Source of the DNA: Cryptomeria japonica
Taxonomy: Eukaryota > Streptophyta > Pinopsida > Cupressales > Cupressaceae
Direction: 5' to 3'
Length of the DNA stretch: 64,000 nt
NCBI RefSeq assembly: GCF_030272615.1
Contig: NC_081414.1
Coordinates: forward strand, 233,974,733-234,038,732
Shown here: piece by piece, positions 26,645 through 40,581 of the stretch
Numbering within the stretch: position 1 is the first letter of the stretch
Layout: every line of letters begins with the position of its first letter
Notes under the pieces: model-generated
The model's input: only the letters and a program-made list of their open reading frames with translations
What the model was told of the DNA's origin: nothing
Databases searched by the model: none
Position numbers and translations under genes: made by a program

Positions 26645-28960
26645 CCAAAGCATGGGAGCATCATGAGGGAAGTAATATTCATTTTGTTTATTGTTCCTAA
26701 CTTGCTTCTCTGCTAATCTTCTTTGATATATCATTAAAATAGTTTGAATTTGTTGGTTGGGCTCTTTCTTTAAATGAATTCATGTTTATTTCTAACCATC
26801 TCCATTTATAGTGATAACAGTTTGTATGTTCTTTTGGTGTAGTTTGAGAATGTCCATATACATTGAAATGCATACCCATGTTAAATTTGCTTGCACATCA
26901 CAATGGGGGTAATGTAATGGTGAAATTTGCTAACCTATGTTATTTTTGGTTTATTGTCATGCCCACCTTGGTTGAATGTCTTAATACATTAGCGTATCAA
27001 CAAATGGTATATTTTTATGCTTGGTCTAGTTCATGAGTAGAGCCATATCCATATATATCTACCCTCATTTATACCTATTCCCATACATTCACCATTTACT
27101 CATTGATATCACATCCTCATTTGCACTTATTTCCATGCATTCACTGCTTACCTTGAAATCGCCATATTATCCCCTTGATTCATTTCATTATTTGGGATTT
27201 ACTTGGTTCGATCTCAAGGCATATAGGGATGGCCCAAAATTTAAATTTTAACTTCCTACTATTTGTTACATGAACTAATTTGGCACACATGTGTGTGGTA
27301 TGTTACTATGTCATGGTATTTAAATGCATCCAATGTGCAATTAATTAACATCTAGAAAATAGAAGACCAAGGGAGACCAAAAGAATTATTAGCAAAAACA
27401 AATTGATTTTTAAAGGGACAAATAAATGAATCTTCATTTAGGTCATTTGCTTATTGGTCGATGTTGTCTTCAATACTTTTAATTGCTATCTAACCAACTA
27501 AAAAGGTTGACCAATGAAAAAATGCTTATTTATTAAGTCAATAATCTCTTTAGTAGTATTCCTAAACATCACCTTCGCACATTCAACTTTTAAAAAGGTA
27601 GAGACAAGCAATTTTACCAAACACATAACCCTAATTTTTTTATATGTAACCCAATTCAATCTACTACACCAAATCAAATTCATGCCACTCAAGATAAATT
27701 AAAATAGATAATTAACAATCCTATCCCTAAAAAGGTACCTTTAAAACACATGCTCAAAAGAAAGAACCACAAAATATCTGAAAACACTTGAGAGAAAAAT
27801 AAATAAATAAATAAATCAAAATCAAAGGCATGATGTCCAGGTTAACACTTCACATTATTATTGTTGCCCCCAATCAAAAAAAGCCTGCCAATACTTCACA
27901 ATAGGACCCACCCTTAACATAAAGTGCCAACACATTGATATAAGGTGCAGTCAACAAAATGTAACAAAAGAATAAACAAACCCAACATTTTCCCAAGAAA
28001 ATAAAAATTCAATGAAGCCCTCGGCATTAGAAAAGATATGTATTACCTAATACATTTGAACCAGAAAAATGCTTTATTTATTTTTTATTAACTTGCCCTG
28101 CAATTCAGGGTAGTTGAAGGAATACAAAAGGACCTTTGTTGGCATTCATTAAGGGTTTGTTTTCTCGTTTGATGGATACTCATTACATATATGGCCCACA
28201 TTAAAAAAATGGATATATACACACACTTTGATGGGCCCAAGCCCCATAATTGTTTGGTACTTGTAATTATTGAAAAGCATCCAAGGAAGTTCAAAAGAGG
28301 GGCATTTTCGATAAAAACACCTATCTTGAAATGACATAAGTGGGAGTGATTATTGTCTTAACAAAGTTTGTGTCTCAACCAACATCTACATAACATCATA
28401 TGGTCTTGGTACTAGCATTAAAAACTTCAACTTGTCTTTGATGGCACCCCTAAGTGAGACAACTTTTATATGTGATTCTTCCTTTAAGCATTATACCTTC
28501 AAGGTCTGCTCATATTTTATTTTTATTAATTGAATAATGTTTGATTTATGATAAAAATAAGTGTTATGAAGAGTCAGAGGATTAATAGGATTAACTAAAT
28601 ATTATTTGGAGTTAAATGTATAGGTTTAATGGATATATTGGTAAAAAAATTATTGGATATTCTTTTAACAATTTTTTAATTACATGAAAATGACACAAAA
28701 TGTATGTAGATTGTTAAATGTGTTGTTTATAGATAGAGATCAATGGAGTGGCTTTTAAATTTAATTGATAGAAAATAATAAGAGTTAAAAATCGTGAGTC
28801 ATAGCTGAAATTATATCTCGTCCAAATTGTATTATAACTAAATTTTCATGTCTGAAATTTTGAATTTAGTATCATAGTTAATTTCAGTATGAATGTACCT
28901 TAAATGATGTGTTCAAACTAAAATACACTTCTTGATAGAATTTGAAAGTTTCCATTGTGA
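26645..28960. other. No recognised gene
   Basis: AT-rich intergenic DNA. A short (AAAT)n run lies near 27797-27816. Open frames are short and unsupported. Confidence 0.45.
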
Positions 28961-28963
28961 AAG

Positions 28964-29160
28964 GCCAAGTGGTTCAATGGTGAAAAACCTCACTAGCCAC
29001 AAGTAGATTTTGAGTTTGAATGTCAATCTATATAATATTCGCATTACTATACCTATAATTGTAAAAATGTCTAAAGTGGCTTGAATAACTCATGTACATA
29101 AAATGTACACTTTAGGCTCTTGGGAATGAATATACACCTTTGTACTATTCAATAATTTGA
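28964..29160 (+). mobile_element. Possible tRNA-derived SINE
   Basis: A tRNA-like head contains an A-box-like GTGGTTCAATGGTGAA (28972-28987) and, about 45 bp on, a B-box-like GAGTTTGAATGTC. The body continues for about 100 bp. No clear flanking duplication or A-tail was found, so the 3' end is a guess. Confidence 0.4.
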
Positions 29161-29164
29161 GATT

Positions 29165-30963
29165 ATTTAGTGAATGCTACTTCATCAACTATTTAAGAAA
29201 GAAATGGGCTTCCTTAATAATCACTTTTTGGTAGCAATGAAGTGTAGAATTGTTATTGATGATTTATCATTGAAGAGTGTGATATTTAAGTAGAGTGTTG
29301 AGAGATGGAATATCTGGTGCACAAAACCTTTCTATATAATGTCTTATTTGTATCCTAATATGCACAATAACATGAAATGGGTAAATAAAAGAAATATCCT
29401 AAAAATAGTATTTTAATCCTGAGGTCATAACTTGACAACAAAAGTAAAACAATCAGGCAATATATTAAAAAAATATTAAATTTGAGAATAAAAATAATAC
29501 ACTATCAAATGATTATAAAATAGAATTTAAATTAATGTAACATCAATCAAATAGAGAAATTTCTGAAACCAAGAAATTATTACTTTGGGAACAAATATAG
29601 AAAATTTAAAGAAAAGTGTCTTGCTCTTTTTCGATTGAGTAGTACAGGAAGGTGGTACAATTACTCATCCTTTGTGTGATCCTCTCACAAAAGGAAAGTC
29701 AATGTCACCAAGGAGATGTGTCTCGGAATGACAACAAAATCCATCATGAAAGCTTGATTAAACTTGAGCTTGATGCATAAATTGAAAACATCTATATGTA
29801 TATCTTGCAGCACAATATAGGAAGTGGCTTGTCATAAGCAGCCATGCTAATAAGGTGGTTGAAAGTGAGGGCATAAGTGTCCACTCTAAAGAAAAAATTC
29901 TTTTGGAATCCAACATGGTTAAGCTCTTTCTAGAATTCATATAATTGGATTAAGAGAAATACGTATTTTTCAAAAAATAAAATCATACAAAGTTTTCTTG
30001 AGAAAACACTTCATTAATGACTTCCACCAATTATATATGTATATATATATAAATTCTAGTTTTGGGATGCTTCTATTATACATTCCTACACATGCCTAAT
30101 ATAATAAAATGGCAAGAAAGTTTATATTATATGTTTATGACTACAACACATTTTTTGAGGCAATATATGGGTAGAATATTATTTATTTAATATCTTTTTA
30201 TCCAAATGCATTTAATATGTATACATAGGATCAAATTATTGTGAATGCATCTGACAACATATCTATAAAATAAAATATTAAATACAAGAATTTTGAAAAT
30301 TAGAGTAGTGTAGGTTTTGATTTTGAAAAAAAAAAAATTAAGTTTTGAGAATATATATAGATCATTTTAGTAATCCATAGCATGTCAATGCAATGACAAA
30401 TATATCTCTTCCAACAAGTAGTGAATGACTGTTTGTCACGGTGGCCTAAGTCTCTACTCTAGTGAATGAATGTACATCATCATGATCTAGGTTATTGTTG
30501 CATTGGACAATTATTTGTCATAATAATTTTGCATTCACCACTTGTTCATAACAAAGAACTCACCACAAAGAGAAAAAATTATGTTCTCAAAATAATCATC
30601 CTTCATTTATGTTTCTTGATTTTTTTATACTTTCATAATTTGAGTCATGATAGAAAATTGGCATAAAAGTGTTCTTATGATGTTTCTTGTGTGGTATACA
30701 ATACACAATTGTATTGATAAGATGCTAGAGAAAATGGATGTAAGCATGTTCTAGTTAAAGATCTCTAAATTGTATTAGTGGGTAAGTAATCTCACATCAC
30801 CATTTTCATAAAGGCATGTGTTATTTATGAAATAAACTCTCTTTATGTATGTGTGTATACACATACTTAAAATGTAACGTTGAAAGAGAAAAGGATCCCT
30901 TTGTATTTGATAAATAAAAGTTGGAATGAATCTTCATTCCTATTAAATCTCTTGGCATATTAA
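29165..30963. other. No recognised gene
   Basis: AT-rich. A short stretch near 29650-29730 reads a bit like the C-terminal end of Copia RNase H (DPLTKGKS), but this is too little to call. Confidence 0.4.
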
Positions 30964-31269
30964 TGTTAGAGCATTCTATCTAGAGTTATGCATTTTTACC
31001 TTAAGTTCACTTATTTGTTCTTTAGTTGAGTTTTAGTTGAACTTTATTTATCTTCTTTATGTTTTTCTTTGGTTATACTAATTTTCCTAATTTTAGATCA
31101 TTAGGGTTTCTTTTGCTTTCTATAGAGAAAAACATTATTCATTGTTTTAGTCATTCTATATCTTTTTCTTTTGAGGAATATAGAATAGCCTTCTAATTGA
31201 CCCCATTTGTGGAAGGTGTTCACCATTTTTTGTTTGACCCTGCAAGTGTTTGTGTTGCAAAGTTCAACA
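30964..31269 (+). repeat. 5' LTR of the Copia element
   Basis: 306 bp, TGTTAGAG to TTCAACA, aligning with 45143-45423. Directly followed by a primer-site-like TGGCATCATGGTG at 31270, a degenerate form of the Met-tRNA site. Confidence 0.85.
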
Positions 31270-32399
31270 TGGCATCATGGTGTGGATTCAACGAACTCCT
31301 TATCAATATTTGAGGGTTTATTTACTTATAAGCGTTATAGGCTCACCAAGTTTGCCGCCTTATGTGGATCTAGAAGTGGGCATTTTTTCTCAGCTTTTGG
31401 AGAAAAATGGATCTCACCATTGCATTCACAGCATCCCTAAACCTACAAATTAGTTGATGTTTTATCAAAACTTGAGCTGATTTTTTGGGTATTTTCTATG
31501 TGGGCACAAGTTTCAAGGTGAGCTCTAGAGGTCAACAAAATTTCTAGGTACATTGGAGTGAAATAGACCTTGCCATCATGTGTGTAGTGGATAAAACCCT
31601 AAGATCGCATGTTGTTTCACAAAAAATTAGTGCAATTAATTTTTTTTGAAAAATAAATTAGCACCTATACGAGTTTGTATAGGGTTGTACCAGATGTACC
31701 GCCTTGCGCCCAATCATATTTGTAAGAGGTTTGAAAAAAAATTGACAAAATTTTTAAAATTTTAATCTCTACAAAAATGAGGCAATGATTTTTTGGGGGG
31801 TGCAAATTTAATTAAGTCATAAGATCATCATGCACTTGCAGGTACTTCCCTTCACAATTACTAGGCGGTGATGGTGGCCTTTTTTGGATTTTTCCAGTTT
31901 GTCCCCTTCTCAACATTCGACATTTTTCTTTCCTATGCTACAGTTTTGTTTGCCAATGGTGGTCTTTTCCAGTTTTTGGCATCAACCCTTTTGGTTTCAA
32001 GCTAGCAGCGAACCCTCCAACAAAGGCGATGACTTCTTTGTGTTGCAACTAAAATCTTTAAATATTTTAGTGAATGTTTTGCCCAACAGCCATTTTAACG
32101 ACCCTAGGCAGTTTTTTTTAACTACAAAATCTTTCAAGATTCTTCAAAACATTCTTTATTTTTGACAACCTGATGATTTTTTGGTAACTCAATTTTTTCC
32201 CAACAAGAGATAATTTTTTTTTGACTGAGGGGGGATATTTTAGAGAATATTGTGATTTCTTACATTTATTTATTCCTAGTCATTCCATTTGTATAAGGAT
32301 TTGACTTTTCTTGTTGTGGGGGTCAAACTATATTTCTATCTCCTCGCAATATCTCAGATTTATGGTAGAGTTTTTTGTTCACCTTATGCCCCTTAATTG

Positions 32400-34263
32400 C
32401 CATGCCTAGAAAGATCAAGTGACTAGATTACTCACATCCAAAGATTTGTGGTCTACTTTGGATGAGATCCAACTCAACTTGACTTGTCAATTTGAGATAG
32501 TTTAGCTCAGAAACAAGATGGGTGAGGCTATGGGGTTTATTTTCATACATGTTTTTGATAGTCTCGTGTTTCACCTTGAGTCTTGCACCACTCCTCAAGC
32601 CATGTGGACTAAGTTCAAAGATATTTTTGGGTCAACTAATGAGTACGAGGCAATGCAGCTTGAGATGGAATTGACCACATTAGTACTTGATTCCTTTCCT
32701 TCTATTGAGGACTTTCTAGAGAAGTTCAAGTCACTCAGATCTTTGGTACATGGTTATGGAAAATAGAAAAACTAACAAAGAGTGTGTCTTCATGATTTTT
32801 TCTAAGCTTTGAGGGCCTTTTCAAATCTTTGGTTCAACATTTTATTCCATCATGGATGCTATGGGAACTGCCTTCACTTTTCCCATCTTTGAGGTCTTTT
32901 GTGAGCACTTGACATGGGAATGCACTTTATTGACTCAACATGATTCACTTTTTGGTTTCAAATCCCGAACCTTAGTAGCACAAAAATCCAAGGGAAAACA
33001 AAAGAAGAAGTTGAAGCTTAACACACATTCTGAATTAGGTAGTGAGAGTTCCTCCCAACTCCCTCAGTAGTCAGATCAGATATCCCCATCTACTCCACCT
33101 ACTAATTCTTCTAAGTTGGTTGAGTCTTTGTATAAGATGAAGAAGAAGAATTTAGGTGAGCCTTAAATTTTTTGTGGCAAGGAGAAACTTTTAATAACCA
33201 GGTGTTGGAAGAGACTAGAGGCTTTAGAGGAGGCCATGTAGAAGCATCATATTTCAATCCCTAAGCGATCTTCTTCCTCATAGACAATCAAAGGTCACAC
33301 TTTTTTTGTATGGGCCTTGTCTTTAGTATCTACTTGTATACTTGATTCTAGTACTTCTCACCATACGACACTCTTGGGACCTTGTTGCATCTCTTTTAGA
33401 TTGTGGCACTTCACATATTGCAATGGAGGATTCTACTTAAGTTTTAGTTATGGGTTTAGGCTTTATTCATCTTGACGATGGATGTCTTTAAGATGTTCTT
33501 TTTGTTCCTAACATCTCCACAAACCTTCTATCATTGTATCAGGTTTATCATTCTATCATAGGTAAGACATGACTTGAGTTCACACCACATGATGTGGTTA
33601 TCAGAGACCTACATGATCCTGATATTATTGTGGCTACTAGGAGCATTGATCTTGCATCTCGGTTATACTACCAACACTTTGATGCCTTTGAAAGTGTATC
33701 TCTTGTTGGTTCTTCTTTCATAGCACATGCAAATTCAATGAGTATGATTTGGTATGAATGCTTTGGTCATGCCAATCACAAGTATCTACAACAAATGAGC
33801 ACTCAATCATTGGTTCTCAAGGACTAACTAATATTTCCTTCATAGGATGGTGTTTATCACTTGAGTTTGTGTTCTCAGTAAGCATCACCAATATTCCTTT
33901 CCTATAGGTGAATCCACTAGTGCTAAGGCACCCTTGGAGTTAGTCCATAGTGACCTCATTTCCTTTCTGACTCCATCTTTTTCAAGGGCCAAGTATATGC
34001 TCACATTTCATTGATGACTCCTCCAAGGATACATAGGTGGACTTTCTTAAGTGAAAGAGTGATGTATTCGATTCTTTCAATATCTACAAGGCATTTGTAG
34101 AGAAGCATTTTAGTCTTTTCATCAGGCAAATATGCACAGAAAATGGGAATAAGTATGTTAATTAGGCATTTTGATATTTTTGCACTCGGCATGGCAGCCT
34201 ACATCAGTTTATAATTCCCTATAGCCCTTAGTAGAATGGGGTTGTCAGCCAAAAGACTAGAAC
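32400..34263 (+). pseudogene. Copia gag, protease and integrase (first part)
   Basis: Gag-like sequence at about 32450-32770 includes an HVFDSLVFHLESCTTPQAMW motif and an SIEDFLEKFKSLRSLV motif, typical of Copia gag. It continues with a basic stretch to about 33070. A protease-like DSGTSH motif (the GTS active-site neighbourhood) lies near 33399-33420. The GAG-pre-integrase region at 33594-33827 has a conserved W-E-C-FGHANHKYLQQMSTQ pattern. The integrase core begins at about 33930 (PLELVHSDLISFLTPS) and breaks at 34263, just after a region equivalent to the NGVVERKNRT motif, where the 7.5-kb element has inserted. In-frame stops occur throughout, for example near 33438 and 33490. Confidence 0.82.
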
Positions 34264-35480
34264 TGTAGCATCGTAAATTGTCACTGGGCTAATTTACACC
34301 TCATGTTTGTGCTCCTACTTTGGCACGTCTCCCCCTCATCTCCTATCTAGGTATGTTCAATGTCTTGACTCCAACTTTTATGCCTCATACACCTACCAAG
34401 TGATTCCTCAGGATTTGTCCTCTTCCTTTGGCCCAAAATCTGGTCCCTAATTGAGGAGGACTAGGGCACTAGCACCCTAGTCCTAGACCAGAGTACCCAA
34501 TGCCCTGGTCCCCCTCTTTGGGGCCCAATTTTCAAGGAGGGGTGACACCTACTTATCTGGTGGGAAAATAAATTGGTGGCTAAATATGACTATTGGAGGT
34601 CGGCCTAATCGATAAAATGACCTAGATCCTCATATATAAAGATAATAATCAATTCACTTCACTTCAATCCTAAGCAATTTGTCTTCACATTCAAGCAATC
34701 AAGCATTCAAGCATTGAAGTGTTCATCATCAAGCATTCCCAGAGGTCTTCAAGGATGCATATTCTTCATTCAATCATTATGGAGAAAATTACAACATTCA
34801 TATGCAAGCATGCATGTATGATTAGGGTTTTGTCATGTTCATTCCATTTCATACAACATATGTCATTACATTAAAGAAGAAAAGCATCATTATCAGTCGT
34901 TGCAGATCTGAGGTATACCTTTCCATTATTTATTTCAAAATTTGCAATATTTCATTCAAGGTTAGTTCCTAAACCAGGGTGTGACTTAGGCAAACCCCTA
35001 TTTCCAACCCATTTTCCCTTCTTTGTGTGTGTAGGAAGTAGGTATAGAGCTCCGATCTTCGGGATAAGCTTTATTTACAGTGACGAATCAATCCCTCATT
35101 GGAGTGCAAAAAGTACGGAGGACCAGAGTGACCGTCACACCAGTCCTAACAAATCAAGAGCTCCTTCTACAAACAAGTCTAAATCCTCTTACAACCCTCA
35201 AATCAAGTTTGTGGCTCAATCCTACGACTGTAGCTTACTGTTTATGCATAATTACTTCAATTTCAGCCCATTTATCCTAATTTTATCATCTTCAACAAAT
35301 CAATTAAGCTCAAGGGAAATAAGAGGCTCATTCAACACCCCTATAATTATATCAGCATCTAGATCTATTAGGTTTAGATATATATAATTCCTATCTTTCC
35401 CTAATGTAATGGTCTCCAAGTTCAAAAATCAGTGGTTTTCGTATATCTAATTGTGGGAATCCTAATTTTTCACCATTACA
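34264..35480 (+). repeat. 5' LTR of the nested family C element
   Basis: 1217 bp, TG...CA ends, matching 40582-41749 and, over most of its length, 24604-25820. Confidence 0.88.
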
Positions 35481-35499
35481 TTTTGGTGAACCCGACTCC
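35481..35499 (+). other. Candidate primer-binding site
   Basis: TTTTGGTGAACCCGACTCC directly abuts the LTR end and resembles the GGTGAACCCGAC-type sites seen after many plant LTRs. I cannot name the tRNA. Confidence 0.5.
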
Positions 35500-36639
35500 T
35501 TAAACCTTTAATTATGACTTATGTTATCAAATATGAGTGTTTATGCAATTTAAAATTCAAATTTACGTTTATAAGGTTAATTCCTAATTGAATTTCAAAA
35601 ATTTAGAGATTAATTTCACAAAAACCCTAATTTTTAAATTCTAAAATTGAGCTTGTGGATTATTTAATTTGGATTAATTATTTCAGATCTGATTTAGAAA
35701 ATATTTCAAAATTTGAAATCAAATTCATAGATCTCAATTTAATCAAATTACATAAATTTAGAGGTTTAATTAATAAAAACCCTAATTTATTTTGGTTAAT
35801 TAGATTTGTGGGTTGTATAATTTATCGCTTCAATTTTCAGATCTGATTTTTAAAATTAATAATTACACTTAGATCTAATTTATTTTCTATTTCACATATG
35901 ATCACTTTTATTTTCACTTGCATTTATAATAATCATGTGTTGGATAATGGCTTATGTCATTTCACATTGCTTATTTTCATCCATAGCACTTTGGCATATT
36001 GCATTTTTAGAATTTCCAAATTTCTTCCTTTGAACCAATTAGATTTCAAATATTTCATTTATAGTTATGTTGTGTCACGGTGATATTTTTAGGGAAATGC
36101 ATTTCGCATATAAATCACATTAAAGCTTTTGTAGATCCTAATCCTAGAGATGTTAATGGAAAACCTAATGCTTGTACCTCCCCTAGGGTATCTAATATGA
36201 ATGAAGAATAAGATAATACTCATATCAATGATCTCTCTAATAGAGAGAAAGCATTGAAGATAAACATGGCACCATCTTCTTCTCATACACATACCCTAGC
36301 GCAAGGGGAGTAAGATCAAAATATTGGTTTTTCTGTCTCTCTAGATCCTCCTTATTCTCCTAGAGCCTATCTTAGTCATCAAAACATTTGTAAAGAATAT
36401 GATGTTATCCACTGTGTTCATGATCTATCTCCCAACATAACATTAAGAAAATATGAGGCCTTAGATGATAAGGATCTTCCTTCCGAATCTACCAAAGAGG
36501 ATATGCACATATAAAAGAAAGGAAAATCCTCCTCCACAAGATATTTCTTCTTTATCTACTTGTACCTTTGTTACATGTAAACATACTTACACTACAAATT
36601 TAAAATAATTCTATTATAATGTTCCTCCTTCCTTCCAGA

Positions 36640-37310
36640 TAATAGATTCTTATAGGAATGGATTTAACATAATATCAAAACAAGGTTTTAGAGGACAAGG
36701 ACTTGGAAAATTTGAACAAGGAATTAAAGTCCCTATAAACCCTCCTACACAAGTTGGCACAGAAGGCCTAGGACATTATGATAATTCTCCTATGGATGAT
36801 CTCCTTAGGATTAAATACTTCAAATATCATCTTGCAATACAACAAACCTATCGTTAAGCTAAAAGTGCTTCTTCTTCAAAAAATCCTTTTTGCTCATATC
36901 ACCAAACTAATGATCACACTACCAATGATTGTCCTAATTTTCAAAATGGAATGCAAGGACTCATTGATAGAGGCATAGATAAAATAATGGATGACAATCC
37001 TTCTTCTTCTTACAATACTTGTCCTATATCACAAGAGACAAGGCCTAATCCTATTGATAATAAGAAAGTATTAGCAACTAGAATCTTTTGGAAATTAAAG
37101 TACTATAAGAATGTTGTTCTTCCTTTCGTAAAGTTTAGCAAGAAGCATAAAGAAGGTAGCGATCATTGTCTTTTTCATCATGGTGGTTCTCACTCTCTTG
37201 GAAAATGTAAAGCATTTGAGGAATTTGTTCAAGAACAATTTGATAAGGCTCAAATAGATCTTTCAGTTGATATTGATCTCTTTCTTGGTGAGAAAGTAGT
37301 GCCTTAGCAC
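36640..37310 (+). pseudogene. Gag-like relic: G-patch plus two CHHC zinc knuckles
   Basis: The open stretch at 36646-36780 encodes a glycine-rich segment with QGFRGQGLG, EQGIKVPI and GTEGLG spaced as in a G-patch, a domain that binds nucleic acid or RNA helicases. An in-frame stop follows near 36853. The frame then continues with a CX2HX4HX4C motif at 36891-36932 (C-S-Y-H ... H ... C), a linker, and a second motif of exactly the same spacing at 37167-37208 (C-L-F-H ... H ... C). The last stretch, 36951-37307, is a 118-residue frame ending in an acidic tail. CX2HX4HX4C knuckles and G-patches are both known in gag/protease regions of some plant Ty3/gypsy elements, which supports gag-like identity. 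The protein is broken and incomplete. Confidence 0.6.
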
Positions 37311-37319
37311 TCTTCTCAC

Positions 37320-40300
37320 CCTTCATGTGTTGCTCCTCACCCTATGACACAAGTAGTTAACTTAATTGGGGGCTCTTTGTTACAAGAGTTTATGCTTTTT
37401 CAAATATAAAACATTTTGGGGTTGACTCTCATCCTATCTCTTCTCTCTATCTAAAGTGTCACTATTCCCTTCAAGGATTGCATTTTTCATATTTTCATAT
37501 CCTTTCTTGCGGTGTGTCTTTTATGATTAATCTTTCCCTTTCATGGAATATGTGATCCTTCCCTCTCATATTCTCTCTCTTTTCCTTTGAAGATTACCTT
37601 TTCTTTAGAGTTGCATTTTACATATATTAATGTCTTTTCTTACATTAGATGTTTATTCATGTGAGTATATTGTGCATTTGCTTATGTCTAATATCTCCTT
37701 AGAGGTTATTGATGAACTGAAATAATGACTCTATTTTGATAGATTTTTGTCATAGAATTCCTGCTTAGGTCTTGTGTCTGGGTAATATTTGGGTCAGAAG
37801 ACTTTCCTAGTTGATGTCTTTTTAAGTATTTCTAGAACTGATTCATCATATACCTAGGGCTGTAATCTAATGATTTTTAATGGTTCATCTATGCAAATTA
37901 TCTAAATCAATCTTAGAATGTGGTTTAATTTATGTTATGTTACCATCAATAGATACACATTCTTTTGTGCATATTAACATCATGATGCAGGGTCAAACCA
38001 AGATGAAAGAAAACTAAGTTGGTGGTTAAGAGGAACATCAACATGTCACTACGATGTAGACCCAGTCAAAGTGGAGCAGCATTGAAGAAGATCATAACCA
38101 CTTGATCGCTTCCTTAGCAAAGCAGTTTGTGGGACATTCATAATCGTTCCTAGTGGAGCTTAAATCCAAGAAGGAAGTCACGCTATATCTTCTCAGCTGT
38201 AGGACAGTTGTTGTTTTGTTTTCCTGTGCTGACTTCTTCTTTAATGTAATAAACCCTATTCGCCTATTCCTTTGGGACGTGGGTTGATCAGTTAGGAATC
38301 TGTTATAAAGTTTCCTTATAAATAAAAGGTCTCTATCTCCTCTCAAGGGGACGGAATGATCATAGAATTTGTAGTATCCAGTTTCTAGACTCATGTATTT
38401 TGCAATCAATTTGGAATAAAAAAGACAATGTTATTTTGAGCTTATCAGTTGTTATCTAAAGTTCTGAATATACTCACTCAAGGGGGGCCACTTGGTGAGT
38501 AGTCCCTTTGTGTGTTTCAGTTAATTTCCATCTTGCAATAGTGGTTGTTTTGGCATTCAACTGTTCCTGCAACCATTGGAAACAGTTCATGTGTCTATTC
38601 TTGCAGCCACAGCAGGCAAAGTAGCTCTTATCCGTTGGCCAGAACATTGTTATTCAGTAGTAGTCACTTAAGTTACTTTCAGTTTTAATTTTTGATAAGG
38701 TATTAGTTCATCATGTTTTTGCTTATTTATTTCAAAGAATTTCCTTTCCAGCAGTAGGATAGAATGGCTGCAATTTGAACTTAGTGCACATACAGTGCTG
38801 GCCCGTTTCAAGTTTACGTCCCTGGTCGATAAAGTAAATGAGCCTTTGCTACAGAAGACTTAGTTGTTCAGTAAGGATGTTCAATCCCTAAACTAAGTTT
38901 TTAGAACCTAGTTGCTATTCCAGTTGTGAGGGCCAACAGTTATGTAATTCTTCTCATTGTCCTTACACTTGGGTGGCAATGATTTCTTCCTCTCTTATCC
39001 TTTCTAAGGATCCACTTTCCTTTGTTGATTGGTGTGTTCTTATGATTTGATGTCATTCCTTGTGTGAAGTTATTTTTTGTTCAAAGATTCTCCCTTATGC
39101 AAGAGGTGTAAGTCCTTGGCTACAACCTTTTTTTCACTTGTCATTGTATATATTTTATAAACTTACCCTCACATTAGGTCAAAGAAGTGTTATCCTTCAT
39201 CAAGAATCTCTTTCACCTAACAATAGGGGGGAGGTATGCATTCTTGTTCTCCTTCCCTTCTTTTGATAGAAGATGTTATGTTTGTTCAAGAACTCCTCTT
39301 GGAGGTAGATGTCTTTTGAGCAAATATATCTTCTCCTCCCAGGATCCTCTTTACACCTATTGCAAGATATCTCTTTTTCAACTATCTTATCCTTGCTTAT
39401 AAGAGTATCTCCTCTTTAGCTTGGATTTATGGCATTGTTTCCTAAAGGATATCTCCTTCGTGTTTAAGGTGGGTGTCCTTGTTCTTAGCTTCCTTAAGAC
39501 ATCAGCATAGGGCTATGTTGACATCTTAATGGGGGGGCACCCATATCGCCCTCTTTGTACTATATTGTATCATATTTTTGCATGTCTTAAACGGGGTGTT
39601 CAGAATCGGAACCAAAGAATACAAAATATTATATGAGATGCTTCATGCCTGAACCAGACGCGGCATTTGATATATGTATTAGATGAGATATACATCACCA
39701 AAACTAGATAAAACAAACTCTTACACAGGATTTCCTCAAAACCCGTCATGTATCTGTCTTGTATAGGGTTACACATTCTTGAAACCGGAGAAAACAAACT
39801 CTTAAACAAGATGTTCCTGCAACTTGACTTGCCCCTTGGCATTTGCATTTGCATTATATGTCTTAAGCAGGTTGATGCACGCTCGAAACCAAAGGAAACA
39901 AACTCTTATATGGGGTGCTATATACTTGAAACCAAGCATAACTTGCACACATGCATGAGGATGAGTGGAACTAGCAAAACACAGCTAGACTTTTCCTACT
40001 ATCCTCCCCAACATGGATCACCTAGAAAAACACATCTAGGGTGTGTATCTATGTCCTTTCTCATCATTCTTATCATGGATCACATAGAAAAACACATCTT
40101 GTGTGTATCAATGCTCTCTCCTTCTTCTCATGGATCACATAAAAAAACACATCTAGTGTGTATCTGTTCTCTCTCCTTCTTCTCATGAACTCATGGATTT
40201 TCTATTGGTGGTTCATTGATGATGTGTTCTTTTCTCTTTTATGTGATCACTTGTGTTCTTGAGATGAAATGTTTCAAGAATTGTATTAGTGGTTGAGAGA

Positions 40301-40566
40301 TTTTGATATGAGGTCTCTTCGGATAATTGACTTGAGGTATTATTTTTGGTCTTTAGCTTTTGTGTTGTGTGTTTTTTGTCTTTGTCTTTGTTTTCCTTTT
40401 GTGTGTCTTTTGTTGCCTTTTTTTTGTTTTATGTGCCCTTGCATGTGTTTGAGTGAGTTAAGATCCTTATATTGGGGGCTTAGTTCCTTGAGATTAGTGA
40501 TGTCTTATACTCCTTGTGATTGTGCTCCTTTGCTCCTCTCTTTCATCTCTCTCATCTACTCTCATT
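37320..40566. other. Internal non-coding part of the nested element
   Basis: No pol motifs are seen. Around 37985-38930 is an LTR-like stretch with a TATA motif (TATAAATAAAAGG near 38315), possibly a further nested solo LTR with undetermined ends. A pyrimidine-rich region with repeated phrases around ATGGATCACATAGAAAAACA lies at 40010-40160. Confidence 0.4.
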
Positions 40567-40581
40567 AAAAAGGGGGCTAAA
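40567..40581 (+). other. Polypurine tract
   Basis: AAAAAGGGGGCTAAA immediately precedes the 3' LTR and is the expected plus-strand priming site. Confidence 0.7.

Noticed and set aside
29640-29740. A DPLTKGKS phrase like the C-terminus of Copia RNase H
   Set aside because: It is a short, isolated match with no other pol motifs or LTR beside it.
39748-40188. A 146-residue plus-strand frame
   Set aside because: It has no recognisable domain, includes local repeats (ATGGATCACATAGAAAAACA phrases) and lies in the non-coding interior of the nested LTR element.
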